In this document: one piece after another, positions 8,615 through 16,825 of the stretch
How positions within the stretch are numbered: the first letter of the stretch is position 1
How the letters are laid out: each line of letters opens with the position of its first letter
NCBI RefSeq assembly: GCF_900109855.1
Contig: NZ_FOBO01000008.1
Location: 1 to 64,000, forward strand
Length of the DNA stretch: 64,000 nucleotides
Direction of reading: 5' to 3'
Source: Roseovarius tolerans
Lineage (GTDB): Bacteria; Pseudomonadota; Alphaproteobacteria; Rhodobacterales; Rhodobacteraceae
Program-made: the position numbers and the translations under genes
Notes under the pieces: generated by a model
Database searches by the model: none
Told to the model about the DNA's origin: nothing
The model's input: only the letters and a program-made list of their open reading frames with translations

Positions 8615-9172
8615 TCACTCTTCCCCCTTGAGTTGATCGCGCAGTGTCTTGAGGCCGGCAAAGGGCTTGGTATCCTCGTCGGTCAGTGGTTCCGCGCCCT
8701 CGGCGGTTGCGGTCATCTGGCCCAGTTCCGCGCCATCGCTGCGGGGCCAGGGCGGAAGCGCAAGGCTGAGCGCCTCGATCATCACCCGGCGCAGATCGAT
8801 CTCTTGTCCCAAGGGTTCGAGCGTGTCGTCCTCGGGCATCTCCATCTCTTCTCCCGGGGCGAGATCCGGCGGTTCGGCGTCGGGGGAGAATCGGCGTGTG
8901 ACGGATTCTTCGATGCGGGTCGTGACGGGGTCGAGCGTCACGACGCATCGCTGCACGACCGTGGCCCCCAAGGCGGCCGTGAGGAGCCAATCGGTGCGGC
9001 CCTCTGGCGAAATGCGCCCGCTGAGGCGCAGTTTGCGCAGGTCGAGAAGTCCGAGATCCTCTGCGATCTGCTTGCGCGTGGCAGCATCCGGTGTGATCTC
9101 GAACGGCATCTCGTCCTTGCCGCGCAGATGCGCGACGCGGATCACTTCGGGATTTTGCGTCTCATCGGGCAT
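8615..9172 (-). CDS. YceD/DUF177 family protein
   Basis: A 185-residue acidic protein of the DUF177 family, which sits next to rpmF in most bacteria and has been linked to 23S rRNA maturation and large-subunit assembly. RCVVTLDPV, with the conserved cysteine, lies near residue 88, and the C-terminus KPFAGLKTLRDQLK is typical. The start at 9172 (MPDETQ) is chosen over a longer frame because the extension is unconserved and would overlap the bamE start on the other strand. Confidence 0.88.
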   Translation of the reverse strand: MPDETQNPEVIRVAHLRGKDEMPFEITPDAATRKQIAEDLGLLDLRKLRLSGRISPEGRTDWLLTAALGATVVQRCVVTLDPVTTRIEESVTRRFSPDAEPPDLAPGEEMEMPEDDTLEPLGQEIDLRRVMIEALSLALPPWPRSDGAELGQMTATAEGAEPLTDEDTKPFAGLKTLRDQLKGEE

Positions 9173-9260
9173 GTTTCCCTCTGCTTCCTTTCTTGAACCT
9201 GCAGGCCACCTTGATGTAAGCGGGATAAAAGCCGCGCGCGGCCATGACAAGAGGGCAGAC

Positions 9261-9728
9261 ATGACAGGTACCACATCCCGACTACTTCGCGGCCTTGTGC
9301 TGTGTGGTGTGCTGACCGTTGCGGCCTGTAGCGCCACCTACAAGAACCACGGCTATGTGCCGCCCGCAGATGACCTTCAGAACCTTATCGTCGGTGTGGA
9401 TACACGCGCCACGGTGGATGATGTGGTGGGACCGCCGTCGCTGTCGGGAATGTCGGACGAGGGTGACTACTACTATGTCCGCTCACGCAAGCGCACCTGG
9501 GGCATGTTCCGCCCGCAGGTGGTCGAACGGACCGTGCTGGCGATTTCCTTCAACGATGATAACACCATCGCCAACATCGAGACGTTTGGGCTTGAGGACG
9601 GCAAGGTCGTGCCGCTGACGCGCCGTGTGACCGACAGCTCGGTCGTCGATAATGGCTTCTTGCGGCAGATGCTCGGTAACCTTGGGAACATCAATCCCTT
9701 CGCGAACGACACCGAATTCGGCAGCTAG
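9261..9728 (+). CDS. bamE: outer membrane assembly lipoprotein BamE
   Basis: A small lipoprotein of the BAM complex, which inserts beta-barrels in the outer membrane. The 155-residue product has a lipobox ending in Cys23 (TVAACS). Its SmpA/OmlA fold is recognisable from the segment around residues 38-60, where the conserved motif (VGVDTRATVDDVVGPPS) stands for the usual G.s..eV...LG.P. The C-terminal part (RVTDSSVVDNGFLRQMLG) is typical of alphaproteobacterial BamE. The start ATG follows AGAGGG and is divergent to the yceD gene by 88 bases. Confidence 0.88.
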   Translation: MTGTTSRLLRGLVLCGVLTVAACSATYKNHGYVPPADDLQNLIVGVDTRATVDDVVGPPSLSGMSDEGDYYYVRSRKRTWGMFRPQVVERTVLAISFNDDNTIANIETFGLEDGKVVPLTRRVTDSSVVDNGFLRQMLGNLGNINPFANDTEFGS

Positions 9729-9805
9729 CGTCGTCATGCGTCTGTCATGGCTTGTATGCTAGCGGGGCCTTGGCTAGGCTCACGCTGGCATGTGAAGAGG
9801 CTGCA

Positions 9806-10537
9806 ATGACAGGCGAGAGGCGGTATCTGGCGCGGCGCGGCGTCGGCGACGAGGATATCCGGCGGGCACAAGCCCTGCGGGCGGTCGCATTCCTCGGTCA
9901 GGACAGTGGGCTTGATGTCGATCCCTTCGATGATATCTGTGATCACATATTGGTCGAGGAGAGCACGACGGGTCGGCTAGTCTGCTGTTTTCGTATTATG
10001 ACCCTCTACGACGGCTGTGAGATCGCGCAGAGCTATTCGGCGCAGTTCTACGAATTGTCTGCCCTTGAGGAGTTTGACGGCAAGATGGCCGAGATGGGCC
10101 GGTTCTGCATCGCACCCGGCCTGAACGACCCCGATATCTTGCGCGTTGCGTGGTCTGCGATGACCCGGTTCGTGGATGAGCAGGGCATCGGGATGCTGTT
10201 TGGCTGTTCGTCGTTCAAGGGTGTGGACGCGGGCGATTATCTCGACGCTTTTGCCGTGCTGCGCGAGCGGCATCTGGCCCCGCATCGCTGGTGGCCGCGC
10301 GTCAAGGCACCAAGCGTCTTTCGATTCGCGCAACGCCTCAAGAGGCACAAACCCGATCTGAAATTGGCGATGCGTCACATGCCGCCGTTGTTGCGCACCT
10401 ATCTGATGATGGGGGGCTGGGTGAGCGATCACGCGGTGATCGACCGCAACCTTGGCACGCTGCATGTCTTTACCGGGGTCGAGATCGGGGCCATTCCCGA
10501 TACGCGAAAGCGGCTATTGCGGGCGATGGCTGGCTGA
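9806..10537 (+). CDS. olsB: L-ornithine N-acyltransferase, ornithine lipid synthesis
   Basis: A 243-residue GNAT-fold protein of the OlsB type. It transfers a 3-hydroxyacyl group from ACP to ornithine, giving lyso-ornithine lipid, a phosphorus-free membrane lipid. Family features are FRIM near residue 67, AEMGRFCIAPG near 104-114, and a GCSSF element near 148. The start ATG is preceded by GAAGAGG. The partner acyltransferase OlsA, often next to OlsB, is not here; the next gene is an ABC-F ATPase. The assignment to OlsB rather than another N-acyl amino acid synthase is likely but not proven. Confidence 0.8.
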   Translation: MTGERRYLARRGVGDEDIRRAQALRAVAFLGQDSGLDVDPFDDICDHILVEESTTGRLVCCFRIMTLYDGCEIAQSYSAQFYELSALEEFDGKMAEMGRFCIAPGLNDPDILRVAWSAMTRFVDEQGIGMLFGCSSFKGVDAGDYLDAFAVLRERHLAPHRWWPRVKAPSVFRFAQRLKRHKPDLKLAMRHMPPLLRTYLMMGGWVSDHAVIDRNLGTLHVFTGVEIGAIPDTRKRLLRAMAG

Positions 10538-10578
10538 GGGTGCTTGACCGCGCCGGGGCGGCGGGATAGCCCGCGCTC

Positions 10579-12396
10579 ATGGCACGTGCACCGCTTCTCC
10601 AACTCAACGATATTTCCCTCACCTTCGGGGGCGAGCCGACTTTTGACGCGCTATCGCTCGTCGTGCAGCCGGGTGACCGGGTGGCGCTGGTGGGGCGCAA
10701 CGGATCCGGCAAATCGACGCTGATGAAGATCTTGGCCGGGCTGGTGGAACCGGACCGTGGCGAGCGCATCGTGACGCCCGGGACATCCGTGGGCTACATG
10801 GAGCAAGAGCCCGAAATGAAGGGCTTTGCCACCTTGGGTGAGTTCGCGATGAGCGAGTTGGACGCGGGCGAGATGTACCGCGTGGAGATGGCCGCCGAGG
10901 GGCTGAAATTCGATCCTGACCGCCCCGTAGAGACCGCCTCGGGCGGGGAGCGGCGGCGCGCGGCATTGGCCAAGCTGATGGCTGAGGCGCCCGAATTGAT
11001 GCTGCTCGACGAGCCGACCAACCACCTTGATATCGAGGCAATCGGATGGCTGGAGACGCAGCTGCGCGAGACGCGCAAAGGGTATGTGCTGATCAGCCAC
11101 GATCGCGCCTTTCTACGTGAGCTTAGCCGTGCAACCCTCTGGATTGATAGGGGAATGGTGCGCAGGCAGGAGCGCGGTTTTGAGGGATTTGAGGCCTGGC
11201 GCGACAAGGTCTGGGAGGAAGAGGACCAACAGCGCCACAAGCTCAACCGCAAGATCAAGGCCGAGGCCCGGTGGGCTGTCGAAGGCATCAGCGCGCGGCG
11301 CAAGCGCAACCAAGGCCGGGTGCGGGCGTTGCAGGAGTTGCGGGCAGAGCGCAGCAGTCAGATCCGCCGTCAGGGCACAGCGGCGATGGCGCTCGATTCG
11401 GGCCCGTCCTCGGGACGCAAGGTGATAGAAGCTAATGGAATTTCAAAGTGTTACGACGATAAGCTCATCTTGAGTGAGTTCAGCATCAAAATCCTGCGCG
11501 GGGATCGCGTGGCCTTTGTCGGGCCCAACGGCGTGGGCAAGACGACGCTTCTAAAAATGCTGATGGGCGAGGTCGCGCCGGATACCGGACGTGTGACCCA
11601 CGGCACTAACCTGCTGCCCGCCGTTTTCGATCAGGCGCGCGCGCAGCTTGCGCCTGAAATGAGCCTGTGGGAGAGCCTGACCGGCGATATCGACATGCGC
11701 GTCTCGGGGCAGGCGGATCAGGTGCTGGTGCGCGGACAGCCGCGTCACGTGGTGGGCTATCTCAAGGATTTCCTGTTTGACGAACGGCAGGCGCGTGCGC
11801 CGGTCAAGTCCCTGTCAGGCGGGGAAAAAGCGCGGCTGTTACTGGCCAAGTTGATGGCGCGCGAGAGCAATCTGCTGGTGCTCGACGAGCCGACCAACGA
11901 TCTCGATATCGAGACGCTGGACCTGTTGCAGGAACTGCTCGACGACTACGATGGCACGGTTCTGCTGGTCAGCCACGACCGGGATTTCCTGGACCGCGTG
12001 GCAAGCACGACCATCGCGATGGAGGGCGACGGGCACGCTACTACCTATGCTGGCGGCTGGAGCGACTACCGCGCGCAGCGGGGCCGGGATGAGGCCGCGC
12101 CGATGGAAAGAAAACTTGATAAAACAGAAGGTAAGGCGGCAAAGTCAAAGCAGGACAAGTCCTCGAAATTGAGCTTTACCGACAAGCATCGGCTGGAGGA
12201 ACTGCCGGGGGTGATCGCGCGGCTGGAGGCCGAGATCGCCAAGCTGGAAGGGCTGCTTGCCGACGCCGATCTATTTACCCGAGAGCCGGTCAAGTTCAAG
12301 AAGGCGACCGAGGCCCTGAGCGCGCGGCAGGCGGCTCTGGCGCAGGCCGAGGAGGAGTGGCTGATGCTGGCGGAAAAGGCCGAGGCTGAGGGCTGA
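10579..12396 (+). CDS. uup: ABC-F family ATPase, Uup-like
   Basis: A soluble protein with two ATP-binding cassettes and no membrane segments. Walker A motifs are GRNGSGKST (about residues 38-46) and GPNGVGKTT (about 315-323); signatures are SGGERRR and SGGEKAR; Walker B regions end in LLDEPTNHLD and VLDEPTNDLD. The C-terminal 60 residues form a Lys/Glu-rich coiled coil typical of Uup. ABC-F proteins act on ribosomes or, for Uup, on branched DNA and ribosome assembly. It starts 41 bases after olsB on the same strand. Confidence 0.88.
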   Translation: MARAPLLQLNDISLTFGGEPTFDALSLVVQPGDRVALVGRNGSGKSTLMKILAGLVEPDRGERIVTPGTSVGYMEQEPEMKGFATLGEFAMSELDAGEMYRVEMAAEGLKFDPDRPVETASGGERRRAALAKLMAEAPELMLLDEPTNHLDIEAIGWLETQLRETRKGYVLISHDRAFLRELSRATLWIDRGMVRRQERGFEGFEAWRDKVWEEEDQQRHKLNRKIKAEARWAVEGISARRKRNQGRVRALQELRAERSSQIRRQGTAAMALDSGPSSGRKVIEANGISKCYDDKLILSEFSIKILRGDRVAFVGPNGVGKTTLLKMLMGEVAPDTGRVTHGTNLLPAVFDQARAQLAPEMSLWESLTGDIDMRVSGQADQVLVRGQPRHVVGYLKDFLFDERQARAPVKSLSGGEKARLLLAKLMARESNLLVLDEPTNDLDIETLDLLQELLDDYDGTVLLVSHDRDFLDRVASTTIAMEGDGHATTYAGGWSDYRAQRGRDEAAPMERKLDKTEGKAAKSKQDKSSKLSFTDKHRLEELPGVIARLEAEIAKLEGLLADADLFTREPVKFKKATEALSARQAALAQAEEEWLMLAEKAEAEG

Positions 12397-12427
12397 TTTC
12401 ACCTGTAAGTCGCGGAGTTGCGCGGCT

Positions 12428-13225
12428 ATGCTCGCCCCTATGAGTGGATCGGATCGCAGCATGAGGGATCGTGTCAGGCTCTTGTACGAGGGCCGCTCAA
12501 AACGTGCCACGCGGTTTCGCTATGCGCTTTTGATTTTCGATGCAGTCTCGATCGTCTTTTTCCTCGCCACCGCGACCATGCCGCTCGGCGCGGGGTTGAT
12601 TGCGGCGGATGCGGGGATTGCTGTGATCATCCTTGCGGATCTTGCCTGCCGGTTGTGGATCGCCGAGAACCGTCTGAGGCATTTGCGGCAAGTCTATGTG
12701 ATCATTGATGTTCTGGTTCTGGCCTCGCTCGTTGCCGCGCCGTTTCTCGGGCAGGGTTGGGCGGCGCTGCGGTTGTTGCGGGCGCTGCGGCTGGTGCATT
12801 CGTATCACCTGCTCAAGGACCTGCGGCGTGATGTGCGGGTCTTTCGATTGCACGAGGATGCGATTGTCGCGGCGGTCAATCTGCTGGTGTTCATCTTTGC
12901 GATGACGGCGCTGGTTCTGGTGCTGCGCGGCGGGCAGGAGCCGGGGCTAAACACTTATGTCGACGCACTTTATTTCACGGTGACGACGCTGACCACGACC
13001 GGCTATGGCGACATTCTGATGACCACCGGCACCGGGCGATTGCTGGCCGTGGGCATCATGGTGGTCGGGGTCGGGCTGTTCCTGCGATTGGCGCGGGCGA
13101 TCTTTCTGCCGGCCAAGGTGCGGCAGAAATGCGAGGGCTGCGGGTTGCTCAGGCATGACCCGGATGCGATCCATTGCAAGCATTGTGGGCGTGAAATCAA
13201 GATCGAGACCGAAGGCTCTGATTAG
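12428..13225 (+). CDS. voltage-gated-type K+ channel with C-terminal zinc knuckle
   Basis: A 265-residue inner membrane protein. Several hydrophobic segments (about residues 32-52, 56-76, 90-108 and 146-166) precede an arginine repeat of the S4 type (R115, R118, R121). The pore loop TVTTLTTTGYGD (residues 184-195) is a K+ selectivity filter, followed by the last helix (203-225). The tail holds two CxxC pairs (C235/C238 and C250/C253), a zinc ribbon that ordinary six-helix channels lack. ATGs at 12440 and 12461 are alternative starts. A weak hairpin (AGACC/GGTCT, 13301-13316) follows. Cation selectivity is well supported; the gating signal is unknown. Confidence 0.85.
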   Translation: MLAPMSGSDRSMRDRVRLLYEGRSKRATRFRYALLIFDAVSIVFFLATATMPLGAGLIAADAGIAVIILADLACRLWIAENRLRHLRQVYVIIDVLVLASLVAAPFLGQGWAALRLLRALRLVHSYHLLKDLRRDVRVFRLHEDAIVAAVNLLVFIFAMTALVLVLRGGQEPGLNTYVDALYFTVTTLTTTGYGDILMTTGTGRLLAVGIMVVGVGLFLRLARAIFLPAKVRQKCEGCGLLRHDPDAIHCKHCGREIKIETEGSD

Positions 13226-13374
13226 AGGGCTGTATCGCGTCGGTATTCTGTCGGTGTGTTTCGACGGCGCGCGGTGCGCGCGGTCCGGTTCACTTTCCTT
13301 AGACCTTTCGGGGTCTGATCCTCATCAAGCGGGCAAGAGGCCTGAACCGATGCGGGATCAAGGAGAGTGGCACG

Positions 13375-14373
13375 ATGATACTGGATTTCTTCCGGCAGGG
13401 TCATGAGGCGGAGGCGCAGGCCGTTCCTGAGCAGAAGGCGAGCGCCGCGGGACGCGTCGTCGCCTGGGGCGGGGCCGGTCGCGTGGCGTGGAGCCCGCGT
13501 GACGTGGTGAGCCTTGCGCGGACCGGCTTTGCGGGCAATCCGGTGGGGTTTCGCTGTGTCAAGATGATCGCCGAGGCCGCCGCCGCCCTGCCGCTGGTCA
13601 TGCAGGATGCCGAGCAACGCTTTGCGATGCACCCCGTGCTGAGCCTGATCAAGATGCCGAACCCGGCGCAAGGCCGCGCGGAACTGTTCGAGGCGCTCTA
13701 TGGCCAGCTGTTGCTGACCGGCAATGGCTATGTCGAGGCCGTGGGCGCGGGTGGCGTGCCGGTGGAGTTGCACGTGCTGCGCTCGGACCGGATGAGCGTG
13801 GTGCCGGGCGCGGATGGCTGGCCGGTGGGCTATGAATATGCCGTGGCAGGGCGCAAGCATCGGTTCGATGTCTCCGAAGGCGCCCCCTGCATCTGCCATA
13901 TCAAGAGCTTTCATCCGCAGGACGATCACTACGGGCTGTCGCCGTTGCAGGCGGCGGCGCAGGCGGCGGATGTGCATAATGCCGCGAGCCGCTGGTCGAA
14001 GGCGCTCTTGGATAATGCGGCACGGCCGTCGGGGGCGATTGTCTACAAGGGGGCCGAGGGGCATGGGGCGCTCGGCTCGGATCAGTATGACCGGTTGGTC
14101 GCCGAGATGGAGGTGCATCATCAGGGCGCGCGTAATGCGGGCCGCCCGATGTTGCTGGAAGGCGGGCTTGACTGGAAGCCGATGGGCTTCAGCCCGTCGG
14201 ACATGGAATTTCAGAAGACCAAGGAGAGTGCGGCGCGCGAAATTGCGTTGGCCTTCGGCGTGCCGCCGATGTTGCTGGGCATTCCCGGCGACGCGACATT
14301 CGCCAATTACCAGGAGGCGAACCGGGCGTTCTACCGGCTGACGGTGTTGCCGCTGAGGTGTTGCGCAAGGTAG
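13375..14373 (+). pseudogene. GTA/HK97-type phage portal protein, truncated
   Basis: The first 324 residues match the portal protein of Rhodobacterales gene transfer agents as I know it: it starts with a short basic leader, then GRVVAWGGAGR, GNPVGF, HVLRSDRM, SFHPQDDHYGLSPLQAA and IPGDATFANYQEANRAFYRLTVLPL. Intact homologues continue for about 65-70 more residues; here the frame ends after RCCAR. The ATG has a good site (AAGGAGAG). The terminase, protease, capsid and tail genes that normally flank it are absent. This is a decayed or partly deleted GTA locus. A short functional portal is unlikely because the clip and C-terminal stem region is incomplete. Confidence 0.8.
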
Positions 14374-14507
14374 TGGTGGAGGCCCCGGTGTGGACCTACC
14401 CGGCGGCTGCGAGGGTAGCCGATGGACCGGATGCGGGTAAGCGGATCGAGGTGGCGCAGGTTTCGGCCAGTTTCGGGCCGGGGCGGTTTGCGGGGTTGGA
14501 GCTGTGA
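14343..14507 (+). pseudogene. 3' fragment of an unidentified gene joined to the portal remnant
   Basis: Just where the portal frame loses its family match, a second frame (shifted by two) continues for 54 codons to a stop at 14505-14507. Its product, which includes VWTYPAAARVADGPDAGK and ends FGPGRFAGLEL, reads like the C-terminus of a real protein and does not resemble a portal. The simplest view is a deletion that joined the 5' part of the portal gene to the 3' part of a later gene. I cannot name the second gene. Confidence 0.35.
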
Positions 14508-14816
14508 TTTAGGGGGCCGGATTGGAGGCAGGTTTGGGCTGTTGCTACCATTGCCATTTCAGGGACAAGCCGCGCGGTGCCCGACCGCGGGTGGGCGTTG
14601 CAACCTCAGTGGGGTGCGCTTTATGGCAGCAAAATACTGCAACGATTGCGCGGGTTTGTGACCTTGCAAAAGCGCCCGCCCGGGGTGCGGTCGGGCGCTG
14701 CGCGGCGGCGCGTTCCGCGCCTTGATTCCGCGCATTGGGGTTGAACTTCAACGGCAGCAACAGGCCATAACCGGCCCGCCCCTGCCACCTTTAATCCTGG
14801 GCCCGGCAGCAAGGCC
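14508..14816. other. intergenic stretch with hairpin and repeat
   Basis: About 310 bases without a supported gene. It holds a hairpin AGCGCCCG (14671-14678) with CGGGCGCT (14692-14699), and a copy of a dispersed palindromic repeat from about 14697. The hairpin may stop transcription of the ABC permease operon arriving from the right. Confidence 0.5.
14697..14734 (+). repeat. dispersed palindromic repeat, copy 1
   Basis: The element reads GCGCGGCGGC, then a short palindromic centre (GCGTTCCGC), then CTTGATTCCGCGC. The same flanks occur at 42141-42176 and, inverted, at 48192-48226, where the centre is CCTTCGGCC instead. Conserved flanks with a varying, still palindromic centre suggest a structured repeat unit of the REP kind. 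All three copies lie between genes. Confidence 0.6.
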
Positions 14817-15749
14817 CTAGCGCCCCCGGATGCGCGGATCGAGCGCGTCGCGCAGGCCGTCGCCCATGTAGTTGATCGACAGCACCGTGAGCGAGATCGC
14901 GAGGCCGGGCCAGAACACCCGCTCGGGGTAGTCCTGCAGATATTGCGTCGCATCGTTCAGGAGCCGCCCCCAAGTCGGGAAATCGGGCGGAAAGCCGAGG
15001 CCCAGGAACGACAGTGCGCTTTCGGTGATGATCGCATTGGCGATGCCAAGCGTGGCCGAGACCATGATCGGCGACATCACGTTGGGCAGGATATGCCGGG
15101 TGATGAGATTGAAATTGGTGGTCCCGATGGAGCGGGCGGCGAGGATGAATTCGCGCTCCTTCAGGGCCAGAACATCGCCGCGCACGATCCGCGCCGTGGG
15201 CATCCAGCTGGTGACGCCGATGGCCACCACGATCAGGATGAAGATGCCCATTTCCGGACCGAACATGCCGTTCAGCGCCTCGCGGAACAGAAGCACCATC
15301 ACCAGTAGCAGCGGCAGCAGCGGCAGCGACAGGAAGAGGTCGGTAAAGCGCATGAGCGGCCCGTCGAGGCGGCGGAAGAACCCGGCCAGAACGCCGATCA
15401 GCGAACCCAGCACCAGCGCCAGCAGCATCGCCGTCAGCCCCACGGCGATGGAGGTGCGCCCGCCTTCCAGCATCCGCGCCAGCGTATCGCGGCCCAGCTG
15501 GTCGGTGCCGAAGGGATGCGCGAGAGTGGGCCCCTGATTGCGCGAGCGGATGTCGATATAGGTGGCGTCATAGGGCCAGATATAGGGCCCGAGAAAGACC
15601 GCGAGGATGATGAACAACAAAACCAGCCCGCCGGCGAGCGCGCCGCGGTGGCTTTTGAACTGGTCCCAGACATCGCGCCAATGGCTGCGCGGCGGGGCGG
15701 TCGGGCCCTCATCCGCGAGGGCGGTGATCGGTTTGGGGGTGTCAGTCAT
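14817..15749 (-). CDS. oligopeptide-type ABC transporter permease, DppC/OppC family
   Basis: A 310-residue inner membrane permease. An N-terminal cytoplasmic segment and first helix (about 35-55) precede a periplasmic loop holding the family motif GTDQLGRD. The remaining five helices carry the coupling-helix region around AARSIGTTNFNLITRHILPN, which contacts the ATPase. The ATG at 15749 overlaps the end of the upstream permease gene by eight bases, so both are translated together. It forms a heterodimeric channel with the DppB-like partner. Confidence 0.9.
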   Translation of the reverse strand: MTDTPKPITALADEGPTAPPRSHWRDVWDQFKSHRGALAGGLVLLFIILAVFLGPYIWPYDATYIDIRSRNQGPTLAHPFGTDQLGRDTLARMLEGGRTSIAVGLTAMLLALVLGSLIGVLAGFFRRLDGPLMRFTDLFLSLPLLPLLLVMVLLFREALNGMFGPEMGIFILIVVAIGVTSWMPTARIVRGDVLALKEREFILAARSIGTTNFNLITRHILPNVMSPIMVSATLGIANAIITESALSFLGLGFPPDFPTWGRLLNDATQYLQDYPERVFWPGLAISLTVLSINYMGDGLRDALDPRIRGR

Positions 15750-16749
15750 AGCGGATCCTCGGGTCGAGCACGCCATAGAGCACGTCTGCGACGATATTGA
15801 AGAACACGATGAGCACCGCGATCATGAAGGTCACGGTCTGCACCATCGGCAGGTCATTGGCCTGAATGGCGGTGATCAGAAGCTGGCCAAGGCCGTTCAC
15901 CTTGAAGATCTGCTCGGTGATGATCGCGCCGCCGAAGATGTAAGGAACCCCGAGCGCGATCACCGTGACCACCGGGATCATCGAGTTGCGCAGCACATGC
16001 ACCATGACGACCGCCCATTCCGACAACCCCTTGGCGCGGGCGGTGCGCACATAATCCTGGTTGAGATTGTCGAGCATCGAGGCGCGCATGAAGCGGCTGA
16101 TCTGCGCCGTGGTCTGCAAGGCCAGCACCATCACCGGCATGACCATCTGCAGGATCTGTTTCTTGAAGGTCTCCCAGTCGACGACCTCCAGCGTGGTATC
16201 GTAGATCGAGGGCAGCCAGCCGAGCTGCACCGAGAAGATCACGATCACCAGCACGCCCGAGAAGAACGGCGGCACCGAGTAGCCCACCATGGTGATGAAC
16301 GTGCCCGCCTGATCGAAGAGCGAATATTGCCGGTAGGCGGAATAGATGCCGATGGGCAGGGCAATCAGGATGCCCACCACATAGGACATCGCCACCACCC
16401 ACAGGGTCTGCGGCATGCGCTGCACGATCACGTCCATGACCGGCGAGCGGAACTGCCAGCTGAGCACGCGCTGCTGGCCTTCGGCCAGGGCCGTGCCGAA
16501 GATATGGTCGAAGAGCAGCATCGGCTCGACCACGAAGAACTGGTACATCCATTTGAAAAAGCGCACATGGGTCGGCTCGCCCAGGCCCAGTGCCTCGCGC
16601 ATGCGTTCCTTGACCTCGGGCGGCACGGTCAGCGGCACCTGTGCCATCGGGTCGCCGGGGGCGAGTTCGAGCAGCAGGAAGATCACGAGGCTGATGAATA
16701 GCAGCGTGGGGATCGAGAGCACGAGCCGTCGGATCGTAAAAGTCAGCAT
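15742..16749 (-). CDS. oligopeptide-type ABC transporter permease, DppB/OppB family
   Basis: A 335-residue inner membrane permease with a first helix at residues 9-29 followed by ELAPGDPM, a typical DppB start. The coupling motif is ARAKGLSEWAVVMVHVLRN (about 230-250). The C-terminal helices and ending VLDPRIRYD are standard. It lies after a stem-loop that separates it from the binding-protein gene and overlaps the DppC-like gene. Confidence 0.9.
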   Translation of the reverse strand: MLTFTIRRLVLSIPTLLFISLVIFLLLELAPGDPMAQVPLTVPPEVKERMREALGLGEPTHVRFFKWMYQFFVVEPMLLFDHIFGTALAEGQQRVLSWQFRSPVMDVIVQRMPQTLWVVAMSYVVGILIALPIGIYSAYRQYSLFDQAGTFITMVGYSVPPFFSGVLVIVIFSVQLGWLPSIYDTTLEVVDWETFKKQILQMVMPVMVLALQTTAQISRFMRASMLDNLNQDYVRTARAKGLSEWAVVMVHVLRNSMIPVVTVIALGVPYIFGGAIITEQIFKVNGLGQLLITAIQANDLPMVQTVTFMIAVLIVFFNIVADVLYGVLDPRIRYD

Positions 16750-16776
16750 GTGCGGCGCCTCTGCGGGGTATTCAAT

Positions 16777-16806
16777 GAAAAGAGGGGCCGGGCATGCGCC
16801 CGGCCC
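16777..16806 (-). terminator. intra-operon stem-loop after the binding-protein gene
   Basis: A perfect 9-bp stem, GGGCCGGGC (16785-16793) with GCCCGGCCC (16798-16806), loop of four. Read on the minus strand it is followed by CTCTTTT. It lies in the 76-base gap between the binding-protein gene and the permease genes. Such hairpins usually let only part of the transcripts continue and protect the upstream mRNA, giving more binding protein than permease. Confidence 0.75.
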
Positions 16807-16825
16807 TTATCCGGCGCGGGCCGGA

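Noticed and set aside
13301..13316. Terminator after the K+ channel gene
   Set aside because: The stem AGACC/GGTCT has only five pairs and no T-run follows.
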